64,000 nucleotides of DNA from Siphonodentalium dalli (GCA_032622095.1 CP136066.1:130109917-130173916); one strand, 5' to 3'. Counted from the stretch's first letter, positions 11,627-23,122 are shown. The notes: a model not told the origin generated them from the sequence alone. Numbers and translations: made by a program.

Positions 11627-12675
11627 CTGAATCAGTGCAGTGTGATGGTTGACTGAGAAGTGGTAACATTTGCACTGATCAATATCTTGGGAACATGGAA
11701 TACAGAGATTTCTACTCGCAGTGATAAGCTATAATCCCAGAGCAGCAACATGATGGCTCATACCAGTCACTTTTGGCAGTCAGAATTAGGGCTGAAACGG
11801 TTACAGGATTTTCATTACCAGTTAACCATTTAAATTAACCAAGGTTAACTGTGGTTATATGTATGATGTCTAGATATCATATGATGTCTATTTAATATAC
11901 ACAACAAACAACTCATATTAAGTAAAAAAAAAGAAGGCTGACATGCTCAGTTATAAACGTAAATTGTCGCTAATTTGTGAACATTCGTGCGACATTGTGG
12001 AAATCAGCAAACCTTGGCAATTTCCGTACAAATGCGCAAACATGTGGAGTTGCAAATAAAACTCGGGTGGTTCATATTATCCTCCTTGCAGTGTAATATA
12101 CCATCCATGCATAGAAGGGGACATCGATAGATGTCCCTCTTATTTCAAGCAGGCTAGTAGCACTGTGACATGGTGCTCAAACATTTACATGTATCTGAAG
12201 TTATCATGCGATATTTTTTGGCCACTTTTGGCCATATATATATTATACTGGTGAATATAAGTTTAAAAAAGTAATTTATAGCAGTATATACACGTATATA
12301 TACCAGCATACATGTACGTGGGCACAACTTGCCAAGAAGATATGCTATTTGCAATTGACAAGATCAGGTTGTATCAAATAAGCTGTGCAGTGTATAATAA
12401 TATCAAGTCGCCATTGCATCAGCATCAAATTAAGTAGCCTGTGGGGGTTTCAAAAGTGAGTTAATTTTTAGTAAAATAAGTTTCAAAATTAAGGGAAGGA
12501 TTATCAACATGGCACCTCTGATAATTGTTCCTTGAAATCATCAGCATAATAAATAAGACACATCTTTATCACAAATGAAAATAAGTCAATAGCCTATATA
12601 AACATAATATAACACTTGCCTGTACAACTGCATAGAACACAGCACATGGGAATTAATCTAACTTAAATTGAAATA
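11627..12675. other. Unassigned stretch, with a possible hAT terminus at 11787
   Basis: TAGGGCTGAAACGGTTAC at 11787-11804 resembles the ends of hAT elements, but no matching inverted end or 8-bp duplication was found nearby. The rest is AT-rich with no supported feature. Confidence 0.35.
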
Positions 12676-13339
12676 AAAGGTCAGCTGACCACAGTGTCCC
12701 CCTGAAAACGTGGAAAGTCGATACCGCTTTTATAAAGAAATAAAACAAAATGTTGAAAAGGGTTAATAACTCCATAAAAAATAATTGTTCCCGTCATCTA
12801 TATACATGTTGCACATCTCCAATATGTGGGTAACAATACTCTGAAGTTTCAAATATCTACGATCAAAACTGTAGAAGGAGTTGATAACACCATGAAGGTA
12901 CCGAGTCATACAGAAAATGATAAAAAATGTTGAAATTTTCGAAGTCGAAAAAGGTTAATAACTCTGTCAAAAAAAAAATATTCTGTCATCTATATACATG
13001 TTGCACATGTTCAATATATGGGCAACAATATTCTAAAGTTTCAAATCTCGAGGATGAAAACTGTAGGAGGAGTTGATTACACCATGAAGGTACCCTCATA
13101 CTGAAAATTATAAAAAATGTTGAAATTTTCTAAGTCGAAAAGGGTTAATAACTCAGTCAAAAAATAATTTTTTCATCATCTATATACATGTTGCACATCT
13201 TCAATATATGGGCAACAATATTCTGAGGTTTCAAATCTCTGGGATGAAATCTGTAGGAGGAGATTATTACATCATGAAGGTACTCAAAATTGTGATGGAC
13301 AGATTCTATAGTCCCCCGGAAATTAATTTTTTGGGGGAC
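12676..13339 (+). mobile_element. GTCCCCC-family tandem-unit element, copy 2
   Basis: Starts AAAAGGTCAGCTGACCACAG then TGTCCCCC, and ends GTCCCCCGGAAATTAATTTT then TTGGGGGAC. Between the ends are three units of about 190 bp. Each has GGTTAATAACTC, a CATCTATATACATGTTGCAC phrase, TGGG(T/C)AACAATA and GGAG(T/A)TGATTACACCATGAAGG-like parts. Same ends as 7821-8613 (opposite strand) and 24317-26335. Confidence 0.75.
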
Positions 13340-13744
13340 AATGAATGACACAAATGAACATTATCTGTTATTTGTTTCTCAAATGCAGTCAGATACTAGT
13401 ATTAAAGATACAATCTCATTTTATACACAGGAGACATTAGAGAGAATGGCAGGCATACAAGCTTTATATTGTTAGTGAATAAGATGGCTTCCCAAATAAT
13501 GTTGTGGCATTAAAGAACATTTGTAACAGGGGTAGTGTACATATACTTACTTTGATGCCTCAATTGGCAAAGGTAACAATCTGTCTGTTGGTGTTTTTTC
13601 TCCCAGAACCCTGGACCAATATCAACTAAATTTTGTGGGATGAGTCGATGTACCCTGGCGGCTGTTATAATGTGTTTGTTTTTCAAAATTAAATTTTAAA
13701 ATTAAAAATTAAATTTTCAATAGCAATGTGATTTAGGGATCATG

Positions 13745-14105
13745 TCAAAACCTCTTTCGCATATGCGAAAAAAATGCGAAAAATGTGGCGTCATTGACGT
13801 AACTTTTTTCGACATTATCGGAGTTTTTTCGTCATTATCGCACTCCGTAACGTTATACGTTTTCGTCAATTTTACGTCATTTTCGCTGTCTTGGTTCGAT
13901 GTTTTCGCAATTATCGCAGTTTTGTTTCGCAGTTTTGCTCAAATGTTCGCTGTTCTGTTTCGACATATTTTCGCAGTGTTTGTTTTCGTCAAGATCGCAG
14001 CATTATATCCGTCAATATTGCTGTTGTGTCGATATGATTGGCAGGACAGTTTGTGTTCAATAAATACTCCATAGTCGCAGTTTTATACTGATGTGTCGCG
14101 AACGG
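13745..14105. repeat. Degenerate array of TTCGCA / TCGCAG / CATTATCG motifs
   Basis: About 360 bp with dozens of irregularly spaced variants of TTCGCA, TCGCAG, TTTCGTC, GACGT and ATTATCGC. No fixed period. The CpG frequency is strikingly high for this AT-rich region. A 110-codon open frame (13742-14074) arises because TTTTCG-type repeats avoid stops; it is not a supported gene. Confidence 0.65.
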
Positions 14106-14129
14106 GAAGATGTCGGTGTCCATGCTGAA

Positions 14130-14290
14130 ATTTCTCAGATCGGAGTTTTTATCATAAGAATTCCATTGATTTAATCGGAGTATTCTCCGATATGAAAACA
14201 TTTCCGATTTGATCGGAGTTTATAAATGTAGGCCTATTAGTAAATTTCTCCGATCTACTGAAATCTCCGATTTGTTTAATATCGGACAAT
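14130..14290. repeat. Degenerate array of TCGGAG / CTCCGAT motifs
   Basis: Follows the TCGCA array directly. Motifs such as ATCGGAGTTTTTAT, TCGGAGTATTCTCCGAT and ATCTCCGATT recur on both strands. Same core motif as the array at 9590-9812. Confidence 0.6.
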
Positions 14291-14566
14291 TCAAACTTCG
14301 TTTAATAATAAACTATTATTAATAGAAGATTATTTAAAGTCCCAAATAAATTATTCCCAGACCCAATTTATATAATAGGATAGGCCAACACAATCATTTC
14401 CTACGTTTTGATGTCACACGGTGCCCGCAAATCCGTGGGTTTATAGCAGTGATATTGCATCACTGGTTTACAGTAAATATTACAGTACAGGTTGAAGTCC
14501 CCCTAAATCTCGAGCAATAATTGCTACACCGTCGCATTAATACTGCAGAGTGGTAGTACCATAAAC

Positions 14567-14830
14567 AATGCAAATTTTGATTTCGAAAATCGTTTTTGTG
14601 TGTGATTATGTAACTTGTCTTCACTTTGGGTAAAACCGTCACCATTTAATTGTGCGAACTATTATGAATAAAAGAATACAGCCGAGGACGACAATAAATT
14701 ATTCCACAACCCCGATTTATTGTATACTTTCTGTATGCCACGTAGAGTTAATTTCTACAGTTTCAATCTGTCTTTCTAAACCAGACACATATTTTAATGT
14801 GGACGCAAATCAGGGTGTTTACGGCATCGT
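14567..14830 (+). repeat. Dispersed repeat D3, copy 2
   Basis: Matches 6897-7158. It ends in a GTTTACGG motif followed by CATCGTCGGAC and GTCGTAAAC, recalling the GGGTTTAC miniature elements. Confidence 0.6.
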
Positions 14831-15314
14831 CGGACAGTCGTAAACAATGCTTTAATTTTCGCAATATAAGTATGAAATCATTGTAATAGATATCGGAAGC
14901 GCAGCGTCATCATGATTAATTCGTCGGCGACTTTTATACTTTTATTTCAAATCTACACATTTTATTCAATATATATCAGCGATCAGATGCGACAAAGTTA
15001 AGTTTAAATAATACAAAACATATTATATAATAGTTTGGAATTTCCACGAATTGCACAATCATGTTATGTTGTGCTATTTTTAGCACTAATTTCCCAGACC
15101 AATCCTAGTTTCGTTTGTGGGTAGCAATTTGACTGACAGAGGAGTTGAGTGTTATGTTTTTCTCGATTCTTTATTGAATGAATAATAAGAAGAGATGGAC
15201 TGTCGTCCGGTACATACTCCCTAGTGGCATACCGCAAAGTGTGGGCATATCTATAACTTATGACTGCTATACTCAGACAGATGGACCCAAAAATCAACAT
15301 TTTCATATAAACGA

Positions 15315-16058
15315 AGATGAATAACTATAGCCCAAAAAAACAAAACAAAACAGTTGAATGTGCCATTAAATGTCCTCATAGTGGTGAAAATCCATACAAA
15401 ATTTCATTAAGATCCGAGCATTACTGTTCAAGTTATGACCTGAACAGACATCGGATGGACCAAACAGTCAACATGTCCAGATAAACAAACTTGAATAACT
15501 CTAGAATGGAAAAGCCAAACAGAACAATGGAACCCTATATTGAATGTCCTCACAGTGGTGAACATCCATACCAAATTTCATTGAGATCCCAGCACAACTG
15601 TTGAAGTTACGACATGAACAGACACCAGACGGACCAAAAAGCCAACATTTCCAGATAAACAAAGATGTATAACTCTAGAATGGAAAATCCGAACAAAACG
15701 ATGGAACCCACTTTTTAATGTCCTTATAGTAGTGAACATCCATACCAAATTTCATTGAGATCCCAGCACAACTGTTGAAGTTATGACATGAACAGACACC
15801 AGATGGACCAAAAATTCAACATTTCCAGATAAACAAAGATGAATAACTCTAGAATGGAAAATCCAAACAAAACGATGGAACCCTTTATTTAATGTCCTCA
15901 TAGTAGTGAACATCCATACCAAATTTCATTGAGATCCGAGGACTATTGTTCAAGTTATGACATGAACAGACATCGGACGGATGTACGCACGCACGGACGC
16001 ACACACGGACATGTGCAAAACAGTATACCCCCCTTTTTTTTTTTTAAAAGGGGGTATA
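15315..16058 (+). repeat. Tandem array, about 174-bp unit, ending in a hairpin
   Basis: About four units. The phrase GAATAACT(C/A)TAG recurs near 15319, 15493, 15667 and 15841. Each unit has CATCCATACCAAATTTCATT, GAGATCC(G/C)AG, CAAGTTATGAC and CAGATAAACAAAGATG-like parts. The last unit runs into a tract of GACGGATGTACGCACGCACG type. The array then ends in a hairpin: ATACCCCCC, a T-run, then GGGGGTAT (16024-16058). The hairpin looks like an element end. Confidence 0.8.
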
Positions 16059-16800
16059 AAAAGTTGGATAACATACCATTGTAAAACAATGAACTTAGGG
16101 GGTATGGCTCTATATATGTCTGGCGTTGATACAATGTGATGAGGGCTTGTTCTATATCGGGCCTATTGCTTCAAATGCTAGATCATGTGGATGGACGGTT
16201 GTCGCTCCCGTTGTGGGTGGGTGTAGCTGGTTTCAAATTTCTGTGTGATTTCATCTTTTTTCTGTTAGATGTGTGATACCTGGGGTTGTGAAAACCCTAA
16301 CTTCTTCGTACTGTCGACCTGTGTAAACTGCTGGTCTAATATTTTCCCAACTGCGCATATGTCCGCTACCGATAGATCTATTCGATTTCATCACTGTTTC
16401 TAGCCATGATCGAACTGATATTATGACATCAAGTCCCTTCATTTTGGAATTTTATATATCAGATGTGTTGTTTTTGTCCAACGAGTTAAACCATTGTTCA
16501 CTAATTGAGAAGACATCACGACAACAACAAAACTGTCGCACAGTTCACGCATGGTTGTGAGGGACCGGTATATACGTCATTATATGTCAGTAGACCTATA
16601 TGTTTGTATAGCCTTTTGCTAAATGTCACCCCTTCACACATTTGGAATGGGTTGACTATTGTTTAATTTGGCCTTGTGCGAACTCATAGCTATCAAAACA
16701 GTCGAACTGTCAAGTCATTGTACTTGTGTGTTAACCGCATAGAGTTGTTTGTATGGCCTTTGGCTGACAGCCAATAAAAATTCAGCTGGCATCTGATTAG
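16059..16800. other. Unassigned stretch
   Basis: No supported gene or repeat. Its last bases carry the left target duplication of the hAT element that follows. Confidence 0.35.
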
Positions 16801-16808
16801 GCAGAAGG

Positions 16809-17906
16809 TAGGGTCCTGCGAATTGGAGATTTTGATCGAATCGAATATCGAATCGAGTTCAGTAAATCGAATCGAATATCGAATCGAATCACATCTGTGT
16901 GTTGCATTCTCAATTGGGCATGTTTTGTCAACGATTAGTCGATTTGTGAAACGTTCTATGAACTACATGGACGAAGTTCCATCATAACTTATGTGGCGAT
17001 GAAACATCGTTTGCAATACTATTAACTTCAAATGATAATTCGAGAGAGAGAAAAAAAACAGATTAAAACGTCCATGCGGCCGTCACGACGATTAATATAT
17101 AACCACTAAACTGATTATCAGAACTAAAATCACGCAAAATTTATACTGTTTGCATGTATATGCAAAATTTCAAATCGACATTTGGAATCACCGATTGTTA
17201 TAAACTTGAAGATGCAACAACAGTTGCATGGTAGCCTGATTGTGTAGTGCTGCATGGATGCTTCTTGGACAGATGATTCCATAGATGGATCGTTGTCCCA
17301 GATGCTTGCGATTTATACACCATTTTGCATCCATCACACGTGTAAGTCCCTGCCTGCAGCCTTATCATGTTTAAAATAAACATGAATAACGGACATATTG
17401 TCAACTGTCAAGGAATGCTCCGAAACTGAAAGTCAACTTCAAAAGAAAATACGTCCAAAATGCAGTTTTCAATACCATGTTGTTTAAATTCTCAGCTATA
17501 TTACATGACGCAGAATCTGAGACAGATAGACGGCGAATATCGCTAGAGGTTGCTCTGACTCATAGGTATTATAATTTACGCGCGTCGTCGGACCATCGAC
17601 GATATCCGAGCTTTTGGCTACCTTGTTCAAAGCTAGAATCAGATGTATTTAGTCGTCCTATAGTGGCTAATTGCTTATTATATTTAAAACATATAATCGC
17701 GACGTACAATAAGAATTATAAGGTGAATATATACATCATTTTCTCTATTATACGGCAAAAAAACATATAAGATCGACGTGTGTACTTGTCCGTAAACAGC
17801 CTACTTTTCTATCAGTGTATATTCGAAATTTCGAGTTGGCAATTTCGACTCGAATTCGAATCGAATTTGACTTTCGAATCGAATCTCGAATATTCGCAGG
17901 ACCCTA
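16809..17906 (-). mobile_element. hAT-type element, internally deleted, perfect 8-bp TSD
   Basis: The 1098-bp element begins TAGGGTCCTGCGAAT and ends ATTCGCAGGACCCTA, perfect 15-bp inverted ends. It is flanked on both sides by GCAGAAGG (16801-16808 and 17907-17914), the 8-bp duplication characteristic of hAT transposons. Next to both ends lie many GAATCGAATC repeats that may be subterminal binding sites. The interior keeps a BED zinc-finger remnant on the minus strand (17198-17404) but no catalytic domain, so it cannot move on its own. The element at 42890-44095 has similar ends and the same GAATCGAATC subterminal repeats. Confidence 0.92.
17198..17404 (-). pseudogene. BED zinc-finger fragment of hAT transposase
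   Basis: The 68-codon frame includes YTCDGCKMVYKSQ followed after a short gap by HLWNHLSKKHP. This matches the BED-finger pattern: a CxxC pair, then two histidines separated by four residues (HLSKKH). In hAT transposases this finger lies at the N-terminus and binds the element ends. Just upstream on the minus strand is an acceptor-like CTGCAG, so the piece may be one exon of the original gene. The DDE and dimerisation regions are absent from the element. The start methionine in the frame probably lies in intron sequence. Confidence 0.75.
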
Positions 17907-17914
17907 GCAGAAGG

Positions 17915-18279
17915 CAAAAATAAATGCGCGGATTTATGAAGTGCGAAAACATCGTATGGATGTTTTAACTTTTCATCGTTTGCGAATATCGATCAATGTT
18001 TCGACAATGTTTCGACATGCTCCCTTACATGGGTGTGAAAGGTAACAGCCTTGTCTCAAATTGTGTATAATACGGCCCGTTGAATCATGCTCATCAAAGC
18101 AAAAATTGTGTGCGCATGATAATATTTAAATTAGATAGATGTATTGGATTTGCAATTATTAATCTACAATTTTGTATTATGGGACAACTAATTTTCTCAA
18201 TTTAAGGTAAATATAGTGTTTTCTTCATGCTGACTTCAAGATCAAACTATTAAACAAGGGGGATTTTTTTTTAGATTCA
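17915..18279. other. Unassigned stretch
   Basis: No supported feature. Confidence 0.3.
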
Positions 18280-18360
18280 CCTGACTAAAGACTGAGAAGA
18301 CTGGGATTCTGAAGACTACAAGAGTCAGTACTTGTCAAATTGACTTCAAAATAAGTAGTT
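18280..18360 (+). repeat. Dispersed repeat D4, copy 1
   Basis: Resembles 35294-35370 (AAGACTG, AGACTGGGA(T/C)TCTG, AGAC(T/C)ACAA, GTCAG). Short and diverged. Confidence 0.5.
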
Positions 18361-18921
18361 AAAGATAATACATTCAGCTTAAAAATTAAAGTGTTCACAC
18401 TTTAATACATACATACACATTTTTAATTCAATTAATTTGAATGCAGAGTTTTAAATATGCAATGCCTGCCCCTTCTCTATATAACCAATCCCATTTGAGC
18501 AAACCTGATACAGGTACAATATTCTATTTTTGACATTATGTGCACCATGTGTATACATGTGTGTACATGTGTTGGAAGGCAAAACGTTGTATTGCAAACA
18601 ATAACAAACATCAGCAGATTTTGTTAAATCTGAAAAGTGTATGGTAACAGGAACTGATTCTGCAGGTAGTTCATACTCAAATTTAAATGTTAAAACAGAA
18701 GGATAAAACAGACAAAGGGTATGTAAGGTTTTAAAAACCACACCAATCATGTAAGCTTAATGAAACTTTATCCTCCTCAACAGAAGCCAGGACCCAGCCC
18801 ATGATATCTTGTTATAAAGTAATAAATATTGGGTAAATATTGAAACTAGGAGCTCTCTTTTCATGATCAATGGTCTATTGTTTTATATTCATGTTAGTAT
18901 ATCTCAATGAACAAATCATGC

Positions 18922-19510
18922 TAATCCCACCCCCCGCCAACCCCTGTGGGGACATCCCTATGAGGACATGTGTGATTTATTTGGATGCCTGACTACATTG
19001 GCCTAACAATATTTCCTTGACTTTGAAAGCCAGTGCATTCTCTTATATATGCGAGGCTCCCAATGGGAGACTCACATATATGCACTGGCACAGGGTCTTT
19101 ATTGCTGCAGCAGCACAGCTCAGGTCATGAAATGATTAATACTAATACTATTATAAACTTGGTAAACTATCAAGGTGATTTCTATTTGAGATTGCAGTCA
19201 ACACACTGGATTAACCCTTTGAGTGCCAGGGGCAGATCTCATCGGCCCTAAACCTACAAAATAAGTCTGTTTAAGAATATAAGAATGAATTATTCAAATT
19301 GTGAAAAAAAGAAAAAAAAATGTTAGGCCAATGCATTCTCTTATATATGCGAGGCGACCTACATGTATGGTCGACTCGCATAAATAAGAGAATGCATTGG
19401 CACAGGGTATATGGGTTGATACAAAAATTGGACCTGGCACTCAAAGGGTTAAATTTCATTCATGCAACCCACTATCAGCTGGGAGAAATGTGGATATTGA
19501 GATAACTAAT
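18922..19510 (+). repeat. Repeat D5, copy 1, interrupted by a piggyBac-type MITE
   Basis: The first part, from the C-rich tract and TGTGGGGACATCCCT to GCCAGTGCATTCTCT, aligns with 37400-37523. The last part, TTAAATT(T/C)CATTCATG.., aligns with 37528-37600. Between them this copy has extra DNA: a hairpin-bearing segment (19029-19089 and onward) and the MITE at 19215-19448. Confidence 0.7.
19215..19448. mobile_element. piggyBac-type MITE in TTAA
   Basis: The 234-bp element begins CCCTTTGAGTGCCAGG and ends CCTGGCACTCAAAGGG, perfect 16-bp inverted ends. It is flanked by TTAA on both sides (19211-19214, 19449-19452), the target of piggyBac transposases. The centre is a long hairpin (19328-19400) with arms like CCAATGCATTCTCTTAT. 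No coding capacity. Related ends are at 46838-46851 (AAAGGG then TTAA) and 62909 (TTAA then CCCTTTCATGACTGG). Confidence 0.88.
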
Positions 19511-19544
19511 TAGTTTATGGTGACGTGCAGAGTAAGGGAGCGTC

Positions 19545-19885
19545 TCAAAAGTCTTTGCGGAATTCCGAAAGCATTTTCCGAAAACAAATGACGTTATGAA
19601 CAATTTGCGGAAAGCTGTTTTCGGACATTTTGCGGAAATTACGTTCCTTCTTTCGGAAAATAGAGCTTAGTTTTGCGGAAAGAATATGACGTTATCAGAT
19701 TTTTTTTCGGAATACGTCCGACGTTTTTGGAATTTGCGGAAATAATTGCGGAATTCACCATAACGTTATCGGAATTTGAGTTTCCTCTTTCGAAATTTGC
19801 GGAAATAATTGCGGAATTCACCACAACGTTATCGGAATTTGAATGCATGCGGACATCTTTCCGGAACATTTGCGGAATATATTCA
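19545..19885. repeat. Degenerate array of TTGCGGAA / ACGTTATCGGAA motifs
   Basis: About 340 bp of irregularly spaced TTTGCGGAA, TTTCGGAA, TTCCGA and (A/G)ACGTTATCGGAATTTGA variants. A unit of about 63 bp (TTTGCGGAAATAATTGCGGA.. to ..GTTATCGGAATTTGA) occurs twice around 19732-19841. Frames of 76 codons are open on both strands, as expected from the motif rather than from a gene. It shares the ACGTTAT and TTATCGGA words with the 13745-14290 arrays. Confidence 0.7.
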
Positions 19886-19889
19886 TGGG

Positions 19890-21062
19890 TGTCGGGCCGG
19901 TAAAATCGTAAACATCACCGCATACTATAGTGTATAGATCTATTGCCGGGTTTCTTTACAGTGTCTATTAACTTAATAAAAAAAATATGGCAATTTAAAC
20001 ACTTTTCCTTGACGAATCTTGGTATGGCTTCATTTAGTAGTCATTTCCACAACTATATAGTCAAAACGTGTTTAATTCACAAGCACGAGTCATGTATATG
20101 GCATGCAGGGAGTGAGTACCGGCACCCTATATAACCCTCCTGACATGTACTCAGATATATTTGACAAGAGAGTGCGCACGGCTGACCTAGTTATAACAAT
20201 GATGTCAGTTTGACACTGTTTGTAATGGCAACACATTTAATACAACTTGGCCACTGTTCATAACATGCAACTAAAACACAGCAAGGTGCATCAAAGCAAC
20301 CAACCGGAAATCTAACTGACAAAAGACGACAAATATCAAACGGTTCCGTTGTACCGCATACAGAAATCAATTATCAGAGGGCAAAGGACACACAAAAAAA
20401 CACCGACGTCAATCATTATAGTATCAACAGGTGTAGATCCCACCCTCTTTCCCTGTCTGATGGAGTTACCACTGTGATTGGTTAAATCAAGCTCTTCCCA
20501 AATTTCATGTCTTTTGTGGATTCCGATTTCGTTAGATAACGACCAGGTGTGACTGCATCCTTTACATTTCACTTAAGGTATATGATATATGTTGCCTATT
20601 GCATTTAGATCTTTTATAATATGCACGCGTGGATCCCCCACCTTTTCACAAATAGGGGAACCCAATTTCAGTGGTATTAATGGTATTATAATACTGTCAA
20701 TTTTTTAATCTAGTTTTCACAATAGAATGACATAGTTTTTAATTTCCGAAGCAGGTATTTGCATATTAGATTTTAGATACATTAGGTCCCAGCTTTACTT
20801 CAGCATTAGTCCTAACAATTTTATAAATAGCGTTCCGAATTTTGTTTTCATGAATCCTGATATGGTAAAAATGAAAATTTCGATACAAATCTCCAGTGCA
20901 GAGGTTATACGCGAAGTCATATTTAACTGACAACTGTACAAGTGCATAATATGGGCTACTAGTATAAGTACTGTAAATAATAAAAATTCTTTAATTAGGC
21001 TACACTTGATTTTTATAAATTTGAAAAATAGACCAACATATTATGGAACTTCAGCAAGCTTC
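19890..21062. other. Unassigned stretch
   Basis: No supported gene. A 78-codon minus frame (20336-20572) begins with a CxxC pair (MKCKGCSHTW), but it has no matching histidines or splice sites, so I leave it uncalled. Confidence 0.35.
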
Positions 21063-21175
21063 AGCCAGATAAATACGTATTATTTTCAATACTGCATTAT
21101 TAAGTCATACCCAACTATATTTGCAACTGTAACGTTTACTCCGGTGATTTGCATTGGAAGACATGTCCATTCAAA
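21063..21175 (+). repeat. Dispersed repeat D2, copy 2
   Basis: Diverged partner of 6723-6835. Confidence 0.55.
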
Positions 21176-22116
21176 TTAATCCGACCAATTTTTCTGGACA
21201 TGTTGTGTGAAGTCAACTGCCAAAATTAATGTGACCTTCAATTAATAATTCCGCCAGAAACGGCATGGGTAGAAATTGAGAACAAATCTCAGTATAAGCA
21301 GGTCATTCACTGACGCACTTGGGTAACTTTGACAAACCAATACAGATTACCAATGCGGTCAGGTGATGACCTATATCATATATTTATATCATCAAGAGGT
21401 AAACCTGTTATATGCCCATTTACAGTAGTAATCTTACGACCATTGCCACAAAAAACGTGAATAAAACCCCTGATTGGGAAGTTGTTAATCGCCGTTATTT
21501 TTGCGCGCATCTGTATCTCTCAAATGCCAGGTGCACGCGAATTACGTCAGCATTATTCAGAAATTGGGCACGAGGACTGTGTAGCCATCAACATGGTTTG
21601 CTACATCGTATACCATTGTTTGAGTGAACATGATTGTATGTCACTTTATCGGCAATATTCCCTTTCAAGTTTAAATCAAAAGTCCACTGACACGATGCCC
21701 TGGCTTTGTCTTTATAGCAACTATTGAAAAGATTTGAACATACATTCAAGAATGGTGGTCAACAATATCGAAATCAAGCAGATTCACATTTTACCGGATT
21801 ATAAACTAAGTCAAATTTGAACGAGAGAATTACCTATATCCCTTGATGATAATAGAGCAGTTCACAATAATTTAGCTTTCCGCACTAGAAACCACAAACT
21901 CCCAAAAGAACTCGGTGCTTGGACAAATACGGATTATTCGGACAGAATCTGCACTCTGTAATCTCAAATTCGGCGATGAATACCACATGGTACTGAATTG
22001 TTGGGAACTTACCAAACTAAGAATAAAATATCTTAAACCCTACTTCTATACACGATTCGTTGTGACTTTCATGACGCCATAAAAATCTCGGAAAGGTATC
22101 TATCTCATTTTTGATA
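21176..22116. other. Unassigned stretch
   Basis: No supported feature. Open frames near 21412-21727 have no recognisable domain. Confidence 0.35.
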
Positions 22117-23122
22117 GAGGTCAGCATTTGTCTCTACAAAAGCAACATTTTATTTTTTATTGATCTGTAATTGCAGCACTATATGTGACCAAATAATCAT
22201 AGTTTTCAAAAAAGTTTGGTTCGCCGTCGTATTTGAGATTAGTGAACATAGAAAAACATTTAAAGTTGATAAATCAAATTTATTTGGTTGGTACCCGAAA
22301 CGTCCGTCCAATGAAAAATAAAAAATCAAACAATCCAACCCCTAAATCACCGAAATCTATACTCTAATCATCACACTAAATAGCCCTATTGTCAAACAGA
22401 CGTTGTTTCACGAAGGACAGCTAATTTGGGTGTGGTACTCAACATACATCGAGTTCAATAACGATTTTTTCTTTTTTTTCCGTCAGTTTTACATGATTCT
22501 TTTCGCGGGAGGCCATTTTGAAAGTGCGAAACAAACTCGAGAAACGCTGCAGTAAATGACTCCAAAATAAAATAATTTTACATCGATAAAAAAAAATGTT
22601 TTATCTAATTCCTTATCTAGTGGGTTATCCACCGCATGATTTTTGTCATTAAGAATGCCGGATATCAATTAAAAGAGAGATATTAAAATTAATTTAATAA
22701 ATTTCAATTTAGTTTCGCTTTCAGTTTTGCAAAATGGCCTCCCGCGAAAAGAAATCTGTAAAACTGACCAAAAAAAGGACATAAATCGTTATTAAACTCG
22801 ATGTATGTTGAGTACCACCCCCAAATTAGCTGTACTTCATGAAACAACGTCTGTTTGACAATAGGGCTATTTAGTTTGATGATGATAGTATAGATTTCGG
22901 TGATTTAGGAGTTTATTTGATTTTTTGATTTTTCATTGGACGGTCCAAAAAATAAATTTCATTGACAACTTCGAATGATTTTCTATGCTCACTTGTTTCA
23001 ATACGACGGAAAGCTAAACTTTAACAAAAAATATGATTACTTGGGCACATAATGCTAGAATTCCAGATCAATTTGATAAAAAAAAATAGCTTTTGTGAGG
23101 ATGATTTTTGACCTCCTATTTT
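22117..23122. mobile_element. Foldback element with about 420-bp inverted arms
   Basis: The left arm (22117 to about 22540) is the reverse complement of the right arm (about 22710 to 23122). Shared words are GAGGTCA..ACAAAAGC, TTGATCTG, CGTCC(A)ATGAAAAAT, CACCGAAATCTATACT, AATAGCCCTATTGTCAAACA, AGCTAATTTGGG, ACATACATCGAGTT and CGCGGGAGGCCATTTTG. The arms differ by many small changes. The centre of about 170 bp is AT-rich and there is no transposase. It could form a very long hairpin and is best described as a foldback-type or TIR-only DNA element. Confidence 0.85.

Noticed and set aside
13742-14074. 110-codon frame as a membrane protein gene
   Set aside because: Its hydrophobic Phe/Ser/Val-rich sequence is what TTTTCG-type word arrays encode. 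No start context, splice sites or domain.
20336-20572. Zinc-finger-like MKCKGCSHTW frame
   Set aside because: Only one CxxC pair, no partner histidines at BED or C2H2 spacing, and not flanked by transposon ends.
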